A DNA stretch of 64,000 nucleotides, from NCBI GenBank assembly GCA_019671005.1, contig CM033741.1:3472001-3536000 (forward strand), given 5' to 3'. Source of the DNA: Hibiscus mutabilis (taxonomy: Eukaryota; Streptophyta; Magnoliopsida; Malvales; Malvaceae). Made by a program: the position numbers and the translations under genes. The notes beneath the pieces are model-generated. The model was not told the origin of the DNA and made no database searches. It was given only the letters and a program-made list of their open reading frames with translations. Position 1 is the first letter of the stretch; the number at the start of each line of letters is the position of its first letter. Shown piece after piece: positions 11,651 through 23,624 of this stretch.

Positions 11651-12086
11651 TTTATTAAAAATAATTTTAAAATTAAAAAAAACGATTTAAAAAATAATGG
11701 GAGCATGGCTTAAGAGGCGTTGATATTATTATTTAATTTATAAAAAAACGTTTAATATGCTGATCTATATTATTGAATTTGAATGATTATCATTACATAG
11801 TTTTACTAAGATAATCACTAGACCCAAGTTTCCGTGTAGGTAGGATGTTGTTTAACCTGTAAAAACAATTTAGAGCAGATAATTAAAGATTTTTATTGAT
11901 ATTCAATCCTTTTTTTTAGGTTTTGTGTTTTAGTTTCGTAGGAATAATTCCTCTTTCTCCATCCATTAGGTAGAAATTATTCAAAAAAAATGTTGTTCAA
12001 CCTCTAATAAAAAAATAATTATTATGTTCAATATAATATTTTGTTACCTTTATAATGTTGGTGAAAATAGCTAAAAAAATTAAACT

Positions 12087-13444
12087 TGTTAGAAATTTGG
12101 TATGTGTTAAAATAACCTGAGCGATAACAATATAGACCAAGACATGCACATGATACAAGATTTAACGTGGTTCAGCATAACCTACCTCTACCGACGAGAG
12201 AAACGAACAATCCACTATCAACGTAGAGAACACGAATAGTACAAATACATGATAACCCATGTAATCCCAAAACCTGGTGTACAAATCTCATGACCCGGTG
12301 GAACCAAAACACTTTTCCCCAACATCCCTACAATACCCATATCTACAATGTAATCACAATAGTTGTAGAGAACTTAAAAGTGGTTACATCTTTCCAGAGA
12401 ATAATTCTCTCCATTTCTCATTCTCTCATAATTCAAAAGGTTAAACTTAGTCTATATTTATAGACTCAAATACTTGGTCACCAATAAACCTTATTCAATA
12501 AGATCTCCTACCAAAAATAAATATTTACTCATTAAAGTAAATCCTACTTACCAAGTAATCTTTAACCACTAGAATGACAATAAAACCCAACTTAATTACC
12601 AATTAGAATTTGAGTCAAAATATAACAAATCTCCCCCTTGACACAAATTATATTCGAGCATTGATCTTCAAGTCTTCAACAACTTTAATTTTTACGTAAG
12701 CCAAATATCCGTTGAAGCACCACCGTCAAGCCTTCAACAACTACAATTCTTACGTAGTATCTGTTGAAGCACCGTTGAATCAATTGAGACTTACTCCTCT
12801 TGCAACTGAAAGATCGTTGCAGCAATACTCCTCTGGCATGTCTCCAACACTGCTCCACAAAATTCGCAACAAAAATTCCTCTACAATCGCGCAGCTCGAA
12901 CCATAGCTCATGATACTATTTGCTAGGAATTTGGTATGTGGTAAAATAACCAAAGCGATAACAACATAGACCAAGACATGCACACGAGACAAAATTTAAC
13001 GTGGTTTAACATAGCCTACCTCCACGGACGAGAGAAACGAACAATCCGCTATCAACGTAGATAACACAAAGAGTACAAATACATGATAGCCCATGTAATC
13101 CCAAAATCCGATGTACAAATCCCATGACCCGGTGGAACCAAAACATTTTTCCCAACATCCCTACAATACCCATCTCTACAACGTAATAACACTATTTGTA
13201 GAGAACCTAAAAGTGGTTACATCTCTTCAGAGAATATTTCTCTCTATCTCTCATTCTCTCAACCTAGTCTATATTTATAAATCCAAATATCTGGTCACCA
13301 AGAAACCTTATTCAATAAGATCTCCAACCTAAAATAGATATTTACTCATTAAAGTAAATCATACTTACCAAATAATCTTCAACTACTAGAATTACAATAA
13401 ACTCCAACTTAATTACCCATTAGAATTTGAGTCAAAATATAACA
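12087..13444 (-). mobile_element. TRIM retrotransposon, TSD AAACT
   Basis: LTRs at 12087-12627 (541 bp) and 12921-13444 (524 bp) frame a 293-bp interior with no coding capacity. Five-base duplications AAACT flank it at 12082-12086 and 13445-13449. Minus orientation is set by a polypurine tract (AAGGGGGAGA on the minus strand, 12629-12640) next to the 12087 LTR. A degenerate methionine-tRNA-type PBS (AGTATCATGAGC against the usual GGTATCAGAGC) lies next to the other LTR. It is a terminal-repeat retrotransposon in miniature. Confidence 0.9.
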
Positions 13445-13554
13445 AAACTAATCACTATATTTTCTCATCAGTTTTTCATTAATAATATGTCGGTGATATT
13501 TTTTTGAATGGTCTAAAGGTAATTATAAGGTAGTATTTGTTCATACATATTCTT

Positions 13555-14737
13555 AACCCTTGATAATACGCATACACCCTATAAACAAAGTAATTTGAAC
13601 CCTTGATATACTTTCCGCGTTAACCCCCCTCCAATGGCTATAAAAGCCAAGCCTTGGCAGCCATAAAAACACACACAAATCAATTGTCAAATTGGCAATG
13701 AAATGCCAAAGCCAACATTGGCAAGGCAATTGCCAAGCCGTTCGGCCAAGGCAAAATGGCCATGGAAATGCCAAAGCCATGGCGCAAAGTAGGGGCAGTG
13801 CCCCTTTTAGATTCAAGAGCAGTGCTTTGGCCGGGAATATTTATTTCTCGGACAGTTTGTTCGATCAAAGGACATGTAAAGATTCGTTCGAGTTGATTTT
13901 TGAGCTATGGCTAAATAATGTCGAGTATTTTCGGACTTCTTGTAGGGTAATCTTTGGTCTTTATCTTTTTATTTATTTTAATGTTGCCTTAGATATAGGA
14001 TATTATATATGTAATTATTAGCATGTTTCTGTAATAAATATATTTTGTATGCTATGTTTATTTGTGTATTTTAAGTTATATGAATTATTTTCAACGTTTT
14101 TTAATTATTGGCATGTTTTTATATTTTAAGTTATGTTTGTATTGTATGAATTATTTGTATGAATAAAATATATTTATATATTGTTTAATTGAATTTTAAA
14201 TTAAAATATTTTTAGAGATTATTATGAAAAACGTACATCGAACGTAAGGGGTGCCGCTTTCCATTCATCTTCATTGCAAAATGACATTTTTAAATTTAAA
14301 TTGTAATTTTCAAAACAGGATCCCTTCGTCGGGAACCTAACAGAAATTATACCTCAGGTGTAGGGGTGAAAATTTCTTTCATACAAAATATATTTTTTAA
14401 AACATTTTAACGGGATCACAATTTTATATTAAATTCGAATCCTTAATTTCCATCTTTAAGACAATTTATAATCGATCAGGTACTAATTTTGGGCGTTGTG
14501 GGGTACTCATCCTTCCCCACTCGTAACTGACTCTCGAACATGTTTTCTGGTTTTCGCAGACCAAAACTCGTGTTTTAATAAAATAACACAAAAACAGATT
14601 TTATTAAAATAACCGGGTTTTCAGGTGATCCAATCTCACCTAAACTAAAAAGATTGGTGACGACCCTATCCAAAATAAATATTTTCGTAAGAACGCGTCA
14701 AACACCCCAGTTGCAGTGCGGGGGCCGTTGTTACAAT
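13555..14737. mobile_element. LTR-like fragment with TATA box and palindrome-rich patch
   Basis: CTATAAAAGCC at 13637 could be an LTR promoter TATA box. The terminal part (14640-14737: GGTGACGACCC, CAACACCCCAGTTGC-like and GTGCGGGGGCC...GTTACA) resembles ends of plant Ty3/gypsy LTRs. No partner LTR or TSD was identified. The ORF at 13692-14021 is probably noncoding and reflects a GCCAA/TTGGC-rich segment. Confidence 0.45.
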
Positions 14738-15279
14738 TATTATGTTAAATAAAATTATTATAATATTATAAAAAAATTTGGACAGAGTTATTCATCAGTT
14801 AGAAGTGACACGTAATTTTTAAATTTAAGAGACAACACAACCTAAATATGTTTTATAAAATAACTCAATAAAATATATGATTTAGAGGATAATTGTGTTT
14901 TAAGCCTCGTTATTATGATGATTCATCTAAAAGAAGTTATTTACGTAATGGCAATGATAGGCATTTTCTCAATTGGGCAGTAAGAAATTTTCAGGGTGGA
15001 GTCGAAAAAAAAAAACGTTTTAAGTTCTGACCCACTAATTATGAGCCGAAACTAAGCTAACCCCTTCCCCATAAACAATTATTTGGGGGCCCTCCATTCT
15101 ACTTCCAGATAACATTGGAATAATTTGTATGAATTAAGGCCTTATGTTTTTTTATTAACCATTGTTTAAGTTTTCTAAGTAGAAATTAATTTTACTAAAT
15201 TGGATAACATTATAAAGGTATAAAACTCTTTCGCCAAATATTTAATGTTGTTATATTTTCAAAAACACGAACATAAAAA
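14738..15279. other. Gene-free AT-rich stretch
   Basis: No ORF, repeat pair or RNA gene was recognised. Confidence 0.4.
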
Positions 15280-18062
15280 CTTTAATTAAACTTTAGGCAC
15301 TAATATACTGGTATGATTATATAATAATATTTATTTATATATTTTTCTAATTATTTGATAAAACGCATACTTTATACACAAATATTTAAATTCAAATCTC
15401 TTAAAATAAATGTATTTTTTTTTTGTGAAATCACTCGTTAGATTCGCATAAATAACACACTCTTAGCTTCAAATTAATTGTTTAACCAGTATAAAAAGAA
15501 AACAAAGTTTGTGGGCTCCGCTGCCTGCCACAAAACATCACATTGCAAGAGGACTTGACTAATCAAGGGACCAAGTCTACAAACCTAAACCCACGGAATA
15601 TTGACCAAGTCTCCATAATGCACAATTGGCTAATGGATAACTACTTAAGTGCCCTTTCATTGATAAGCAAAGGACATAAATAACTATTACTAGTCAGTCT
15701 ACGACAATAGAAACCTTCCGAAGTAATGAAACGACAGCCATGAGTTAGCTGCCCGGTCCATTACATCGAAAGATAAAATGCTTTTGAGCACGTGATATAA
15801 TTACCACGGGTTCATATTTTAAAAATAATCATGCGCTATGATTTTTGTCGTCTGCAGTTTTGCACGTTGGTTTTTCCCTTCATTCAGGGTTTTTGTGATT
15901 GTGGTTTCTGGTTTATCTTGATGGAAATTGATTTGGCAACCCTTTTTATAGATGATGGTGAGGAGGAGATCCTTGGGCTTCCTCCAAAAATTGAAGACGT
16001 GGCCGATTAGGAGAAATTTCAATTACAGACTTAGGAGATAAGAGGGTCTGCTTTAGATTCTTTAATGAAGTTGACATGCTCCGAGTCCTAGATGGCTGTC
16101 CGTGTTTTAGAAATTTCAATTATTGCTCTATTGTTCCAAAAAAATAGTAATCCAGTTCAAGACAAACTTTGATCAATTGTTTTGAGTCCGGATAGACTAG
16201 GTCAATTCTTGAATAAAAAAATTTATTTTAATATTTATTTTGTTGTTCGAACGCGTGCAATGTTTGATGTTCGCAAACACAGTACAGGAACGCATGTTTG
16301 GAATTCTGTAACTATTGCTGCCAAAGGTGTCTGTGTGTTCCTTCAGGATATTATGGTCATACCGTGGAATGTCCATGCTATGATAACATCATGACTAAGG
16401 AAGGCAAACATAAATGTCTTTGATTTTGTTAGTTCTACAATAATCACATGAATCTGGACTGCAAGATGAGTTAATTTGGCGCCATGATGTCTCGGGTACG
16501 TATACAGTGAAGAGTGGATATAAGCTTCTACGAGAGGAATCCCCTAATACTTCCGGTATGTACACTAACCCAACCCTTCTGTGGTTTTATCAAAATTTTA
16601 TTCTGAAATGTGAGCTGTCAAATTGCCTGCTAAAGTGCAAGTTACTATGTAGAGAATTGTTAATAATTACATGCCAACTCTTATAACTCTGCAATCTAGA
16701 AGATTGAATGTCAATAACTTTTGTCCCTTGTACCACTCTGCTAATGAGTGTATTGAGCATATTATGAGAGACTGTGGGTTTATAAAGCAACTTCTTAATG
16801 CCCAGGGGTGCAATATTTAATCCCTGCTGCTGATGTTGATTGGAAGGAATGGTTGGCTCTAACTTTCTCAGCTCTCAGTACAAGGCATAAATATGTGTTG
16901 ATGGTAACTTACTGGGCAGTTTGGTATGCTCGTAACAAGATGATATATGAAGGAGTTGTGCCTGTAATGGTTAATACACTCTCTTTTATTGTGACTTTTT
17001 AAAGGGAGAATGAGATGCTCAGCTCAGTTGTCTACCTGAGACCTATAATGCACCATGAAAAATGGAAGGTGCCTATCGAGAATGTGGTAAAAGTAAACTT
17101 GGATGCGGCGTATAATCCTCAATCTAAGAAGTCAACCTCTGGTGCAATCTGTAGGGATAGTAATGGCCTTATTATAGCAGCCTGCTCCTCATCCCATTTG
17201 TATGTGGCAGATGCATTTATGGCTGAGGCTCTCGTGTTTACAGGCTGTCTCATTTGCATGGGATCTTGGCTTCACTAGGGTGGTGGTAGAAGGAGACTCT
17301 CTTACAGTTATCAAAAAGTGTTGCTCGGATACAGTTGATGTTTTTTTTATCAGTCTAGTGATTTCTGACATTAAAAAAATATCGAAAGCTTTCGAGAGTA
17401 TCACCTTCAGCTTTATGAGAAGGGAGGCAAATATTGTTGCTCATGTTATGGGTCAGGAGGGGAAAGCTTATAGTTGCTCAATGTATTGGATAGAAGAAGC
17501 TTCCCCTAATACGACACTGGCTGTAGAGAAGGATCGAGAATCGATTGTTCGTAGTTAGTGAACCCCCTGATAGTTTCTTGGAGATGATTGCCTGGTCAGT
17601 ATGTTTTGGTTGATCCTGCCTGACGCTGTGTGGGTCTTCAAGTCCCGTTTGCTCGGATTTACTTAGATTTGCATGATTAAATGCACTCCGAATCTTTCAG
17701 TTTTTGAGATAGCTGGTTTTGGTTGTTTTTAGTTGGTAAGAATAATTTGTATATTTAATTTTTTTGATCTAGTACTGTTAGACAGTATGTGTATAACTTG
17801 TTGATCATTCCTTAATACAAAAATCAGTTGATTCAAAAAAAAAATAATCATGCACAGACAGAAAATAAATTTAAAAATTACCGACCCATCACCCATGGCC
17901 GTCCAAATATGAAGTAATAAGCCAACCAGCCAACCATTCTCGGCTATACGTCAGTTGCATGCAACGGCACAACAAAGTAGAAACGGTTTATTGGTTTAAA
18001 AAAATACTGGGATTTAATCGGACAAAAGGAAAAGGAAAAGTAAAAGAGAACAGTAGTACAAA
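15280..18062. repeat. Tandem duplication 2, unit 1 (carries a LINE)
   Basis: Landmarks ACTTTAATTAAAC (15290), ATAATAATATTTATTTATA, CTTTCATTGATAAGCAAA (15653), CAGTCTACGACAATAGAAAC (15695), GGTCCATTACATCGAAAG, then after the LINE CGTCCAAATATGAAGTAATA and GCATGCAACGGCACAACAAA (17957). The same order recurs from 18063 to 33682. Confidence 0.8.
15835..17839 (+). mobile_element. Internally deleted LINE with 14-bp TSD
   Basis: Flanked by AAAAATAATCATGC at 15821-15834 and 17840-17853, with an A-rich 3' tail. The 5' part encodes an ORF1 start (MEIDLATLFIDDGEEEI, 15921) and a DUF4283-like stretch (GDKRVCFRFFNEVDMLRVL, about 16032), then a degenerate zinc knuckle (GYYGHTVEC, about 16350). The reading then jumps to ORF2 C-terminal sequence: DELIWRHDVSGTYTVKSGY (16465) of the zf-RVT region, and RNase H (VKVNLDAAYNPQ, 17090; VVVEGDSLTVI, about 17280; REANIVAHVM, 17425). 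Endonuclease and RT are missing. Several stops and a frameshift near 17250 show it is dead. The sister copy near 18480 retains the empty site. Confidence 0.87.
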
Positions 18063-18589
18063 AAGACTTTAATTAAACCTTATACTTTAGATTAACGAAT
18101 TTAAAAGTTGGTTTGCAAAGACCCAAACAATGTACGAATATTGTATTCTTTTTTAATATACTGATATAATTATATAATAATATCTATTTATATTTTTTTA
18201 ATTATTTAACAAAACACGTTTTAACTAATTAGAAGACCACGTCTACAACCCTAAACCCACGCCAAGTCTCCGTATTGCACAGTTGGCTAATGATAACTAA
18301 TTAAGTACCCTTTCATTGATAAGCAAAAGACATAAAATAACTATTGCCAGTCAGTCTACGACAATAGAAACCTTCCGATGTAATGAAAACGACAGCCACG
18401 AGTGATGTGCTCGGTCCATTACATCGAAAGCTAAAATGCTTTTGAGCACGTGATCTAATGACCATGGGTTCATATTTAAAAAATAATCATGCACAGACAG
18501 GAACAAAACTTTAAAAACTACCGACGATGGCCGGTGGCCGTCCAAATATGAAGTAATAAGCCGACCCGCCTGCCATTCTCGGCTCTAAG
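18063..18589. repeat. Tandem duplication 2, unit 2, left part
   Basis: Repeats unit 1 without the LINE. The uninterrupted AAAATAATCATGCACAGACA (18482) marks the empty LINE site. It ends with CTAAG, the left target duplication of the 15-kb element. The right part resumes at 33573. Confidence 0.8.
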
Positions 18590-20339
18590 TGTAGCCACCT
18601 CCCCTCGCTAAAAAAAATGTATTTTTATTTTAAAAATAATATTTTTTGTAAGTTTTTAAAAAAATCGTATTTTATTTAAAATGGAATTGTCACAGGCCAC
18701 TCAAGGTGGACCGGACACCGTAAAAATCAGAGATTTCAAAATGTCGGGTTCGAGAGTCGATTACGGATGGGAAATGATTAGCACCCCACACCACCCAAAA
18801 TTGGTACTTTAATAATTACCGCTTTATTAATATTAGACTTTCCGGATTAGAGTGACGATTAAATTAAAATTTGGTTATAAATGCGAATAGATTTTAAAGG
18901 CCCCGTTATTCGAGAGTAAACGCCCAACCACTATCACTACGCCTGATACTGGCCCCGTTTACGCTCCAATAAAAGGGCACCGCATTTGACAAAATATATA
19001 TCCGAAATGCAACTTAAGATATGGCGAACAATAATAAATATGATGCGATAAAAATATAAATAAACACTAACATAATAAAATATTAATCTAACGCATAAAA
19101 AACAAACCCAACATAAATAAAATATTACTCTAAAACATACAAACATAAATATTAATCTAACACATAAAATATGATAATAATAATAATAATAATAACAATA
19201 ATAATAATGATGATGATGATGATGATACTAATGCTAATATGAATGCATGGAACAATATAAAATATATCATGAAACTAGATGCTAATGGCTAAAATGTACT
19301 AATACTAAATTACATGGCAAAACTAGCAAAACATATTAGGACTAAAATGCAACAAATATAACATAGAAAGTAAACAACTTAAAACTAAAGTGCTGAAAAT
19401 AAATTCAACATAAAAATAGTAACTGAATTGAATCGAAAAAGCCACAAAAACATAAATAAAAAGATAATATTAAACACGCATAAAACAATAAAGGACTAAA
19501 CACATGATTATCCCATGCACAGAACCGAAAACAGGAACATAAATGAAGGACCTGACGCGTAATTATACCATTTTTAAAAAATCTTAGATCCTTTGTCTTA
19601 AAACTACATCGTTTTTGGGAAGCCAGTTAAAACAAATACATGGGGTTTAATATTCATTTCGAAACGGGTTTAAAACAAACCCTACATTTTTTTATCTCCC
19701 TCTTTCTCTCGACGACGTCACAAGGGGCAGCGGCGGCCACTCCTTCTTAAGCTCACTGGCTTTCGCCATTCATCAGCGGTGAGCCTCACGGCGGGCGGTT
19801 CATTGCGGCAAGTAAGCTCTCGAATCCTCCCATTTTTAAATTTGATTCAAAATAAAAATAAAGAGAAAAAAGATTTTGATTCGAAATAAAAGAAATATCC
19901 TTAAACTTGTTTGTATTGATTTCGAATTTTCCATACAAATTTTCCCATTTTTCTTCAGATTTTCCCCTCTTTTTTTCTCTATTTTCGAACTCAGCCCCCG
20001 AGAGCTCCTCTCTTTTTTTGCTTGAAAATGGCCAGCTCCCCCTCTTTGTTTCTGTTGTTGCAGCTTTAAATGGATGAAGAGGAGGCCACTATTGATGATG
20101 CCATAGCTTGGTTGGGTTGTTGATGCACGACATAGGGGCATGGTGAAAGGAGCTTAGGCAATGCGTGTAGAGGGAGATAGCAGGGCATGGGGTGAAGCAT
20201 GGGGGTGAGTGCCTGTTGCAGGGCATGGGGTAGCATACCCATTTTTACTATTTTAATTTTTTTGAATTTGGTATATTTTTTGGAATAGGGTAAATGGTTC
20301 GGATATAATTTTGGGGCCTGGACAAAAATTGGTATTACA
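18590..20339 (-). repeat. LTR 1 (3' LTR in element orientation)
   Basis: 1750 bp, TGTAGCC...TATTACA on the plus strand. It is the most divergent of the three: it begins TAGCCACCTCCCC where the others have TAGCAACGTCCCCC, and it has a short interrupted AAT/ATG run at 19174-19227. Confidence 0.88.
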
Positions 20340-20924
20340 GTTGCCCCTCTTTGCTCATTACTGTGTAACAGGAATATAGCAAAGACAAAAGAATAACTAT
20401 TTTTGTCCGGTCTGGCTGAACTTCTCCTCTTTTGACGCGTATCTTCTTTTTCAGTAGATCTTCTTTCTCTTCGGCGATTGTCTTCTTTCTGGACCTGACG
20501 GATCTACTTTGTCACTCTTGGAGGAAGCAAAATCTTCAAAAGGGGAGGTGGTCTGTTGTGGAAGCAAAATGAGTGCAACTTGCTACATTATTGATAATAA
20601 GTTAATACCTAAAGAGAGTTCGACCCAGCTGCAACACCGACGAAGAGGCAAGGTCTACAAAACTTGATCCAGCTGCAACACTGACAAAGAGGCAGGATCG
20701 ATGGACGAGAGTTCTGATGTCTGATCTAGCTACAACTCTGACGAAGAGGCAAGATCAGAAAACTGACAACTTTTTTCTTCTTTTCTTCTTTTTTTTGTAT
20801 TTTTGTATTTTTTATATTTTTCTTTTATTTCTTATTTTTCATCATGGTAATACGAGAGTAAAAATGACCTGGCTACGACACCGACGAAGAGACCGGGTCG
20901 AAAGATAGGTGTTGGACCCCACTA

Positions 20925-23165
20925 CTCTATCAACGGAGAAGTAAGATCAGAGAACGTTGGTAACATAGATTTAACCACCCCATCAGCGGAGGGACTTGAT
21001 CATATAATGGTAACTTGGAACTGGATACACCATCACGGAGAGCGAGGATCGAGAGATCATCATAGTTTGGACCTAGTCACTCCATCAGCGGAGGACTAGA
21101 TTGGATAATGACGACCTGGAACCGGCTACACCATCAGCGGAGAGCAGGATCAGAGGACGACGATAGCTTGTACCTAGCCACTCCATCAGCGGAGAGACTA
21201 GATCGGGCGATGAAAGTTGATAAATTTTCTTTTTGATTTTTCATTCTTTTTATTTTTTCTTTTTTTTATTTATTTTTTTAGCTACAACATTAATAAAGAG
21301 AACTTGAAAATCAGTAAAGTTGGATCTAACCTCGCCATCAACGGAGAAGTAGAACATTAACTGGAACCCTACTACACCATCAGCGGAGAAGCATGATAGC
21401 AGTAACTTATACCTAGCCGCTCCATCAGCAGAGGGACTAGATCGGATAATGACGACCAAGAATCGGCTACAACATTAGCGGAGAGAAAGATTAAAGGATG
21501 ACAGTAGCTTGAACCTAGCCAATCCATCAGCGGAGGCCTAGATCGGATAATGACGACCTAGAACCGGCTACACCATCAGCGGAGAGCAGGATCAGAGGAC
21601 TACGAGAGCTTAGACCCGGCCACTCCATCAGCGGAGGACTGGATCGGATAATGACGACCTAGAACCGGCTACACCATCAGCGAAGAGCAGGATCTGAGGA
21701 CGACGGTAGCTTAGACCCGGCCACTCCATCAACGGAGGACTAGATCGGATAATGGCGACTTGAAACTGGCTACACCATCAGCGGAGAGCAGGATCAGAGG
21801 ACGACTGCAGTTTGGACCTAGCCACTCCATCAGCAGATGACTAGATTGGATAATGACGACCTGGAATCGGCTACACCATCAGCGGAGAGCAGGATCAGAT
21901 GACGATGATAGCTTGTACCTAGCCACTCTATCAGCGGAGAAACTAGATCGGGTGATGAAAGTTGATAAATTTTCTTTTGATTTTTCATTTTTTTTCTTTT
22001 TTCTTTTTTTTTCTTTTTTTTCTTTGATTTTTTAGCTACAACATTAATAAAGAGAACTTGAAAATCAGTAAAGTTGGATCTAACCTCACCATCAACGGAG
22101 AAGTAGAACATTAATTGGAACCCTACTACACCATCAAAAAAAGTAGGATAGCGAGAAACTTGGACCTAGCCACTCCATCAGCGGGAAGGACTGGATCGGA
22201 TAATGATGACCGTGAATCGGCTACACCAACAAATGGAGAGCAAGATTAGAGGACGACAAAGCAGCTTGGACATAGCCACTCCATCAGCGGAAGCCTAGAT
22301 CGGATAATGACGACCTGGAACCGCATACACCATCACGGGAGAGCGAGGATCGAGGGGCGACGAGAGCTTGGACCCAGCCACTCCATCAACGGAGGATCGG
22401 ATCGAGATAATGACGACCTAGAATCGGCTACACCATCGCCAGAGAGCGAGATCGAGGACGACGGTAGCTTGGACCCGGTCACTCTATCGCCAGAGGGACC
22501 GGATCGGATAATGACGACTAAACCGCTACGCCATCAGCGGAGAGCATGATTTGAGGACGATGGGAGCTTAGACCCGGTTACTCCATCAGCGGATGACTGG
22601 ATTGGATAATGATAACCTAGAACCGACTATACCATCAGCGGAGAGCAGGATCTGAGGACGACGGGAGCTTAGACCCGACCACTCCATCAGCGGATGATTG
22701 GATTGGATAATGACGACCTAGAACCAGCTACACCATCAGCGGAGAGCAAGATTTGAGGACGACGGGAGCTTGGACCTGGCTACTCCATCAGTGGATGATT
22801 GGATTGGACAATGACGACCTGAAACCGGCTACACCTTCAGCGGGGAGCAGGATCTGAGGACGACGGGAGCTTGGAACCGGCCACTCCATCAACAGAGGAT
22901 TGGATTGGACAATGACGACCTAGAACCGGCTACACCATCAACGGAGAGCAGGATCTAAGGACGACGAGAGCTTGGACCCAGCCACTCCATCAGCGGAGAA
23001 CTGGATTGGATAATGACGACCTGGAAATGGCTACACCATCAGCAAAGAGCAGGATCTGAGGACGACGGGAGCTTAGACCCGGCCACTCTATCAGCAGAGG
23101 ACTGGTTTGGATAATGACGACCTAGAACCGGCTACACCATCAGCGGAGAGCGGGATCTAAGGACG
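20925..23165. repeat. Satellite array A, about 101-bp unit
   Basis: Repeated words GGATAATGACGACC, GGCTACACCATCAGCGGAGA, GAGGACGACGG and CCACTCCATCAGCGGA recur about every 101 bp. Each unit has two half-units sharing CCATCAGCGGA, about 51 bp apart. The array is broken by T/C-rich tracts at 21225-21285 and 21965-22035. The segment around 21115-21390 is duplicated about 735 bp downstream, giving a higher-order layer. Confidence 0.9.
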
Positions 23166-23624
23166 CCTATATTGTTGCAACATCAGCGGTAAAGCAAAAT
23201 CTGAAAATGTTAGCCTATCAACAATGACAAAGGTAAGATCTGAAAAAGGCTACTACATTTGCGCATCATCGTTGGAGAGGTATAACTCGAAAATGAAAAA
23301 AACATTAATCAATAAAAGTTCCAAAAATTTTCACTGTTACCTTTTATTGATGTTTCAGCATCCTCTTTGTGTTTGGCCTCCTTTAAGACTAAGGTTGGCC
23401 GTCGTGTTGTTGCCCCCATGGCTGAGGCTCTTCGGTCTCTTTTTTGAACCTTTTTGTAAGCAAAAATGCATGAATTCATCTAATTTTATGCCTAAATGCA
23501 TGTGTCTATCCTAAATGTATGACGACTTAAATGTATGCACCTAATCTAAATGTATGATGTATGCAAGAATGATTCAATGCAAGATGAATGCAACTAAATG
23601 CATGAATGTGACATGATTTGATTT

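Larger units (their letters stand above)
8550..12060. repeat. Tandem duplication 1, unit 2 (split by insertions)
   Basis: Landmarks of unit 1 reappear in order: AATATAAGAGAAAGTG (8583), then GAAAGTGTT (10284), GACATTATGATATAGGTAAA (11362), GGCTTAAGAG and TTGATATTATTATTT (11708-11740), and GATAATCACTAGACCC (11811). Between them lie the LTR element 8614-10240, a LINE fragment 10300-11345 and a SINE-like insert 11515-11650. Confidence 0.7.

Noticed and set aside
13692..14021. 109-codon ORF rich in Gln/Ala/Gly
   Set aside because: Its sequence is generated by the GCCAA/TTGGC repeat cluster and runs into AT-rich DNA; no family resemblance.
20925..23165. CRISPR-like array of regularly spaced repeats
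   Set aside because: No constant repeat with unique spacers. The whole 101-bp unit is repeated, and the genome is eukaryotic.
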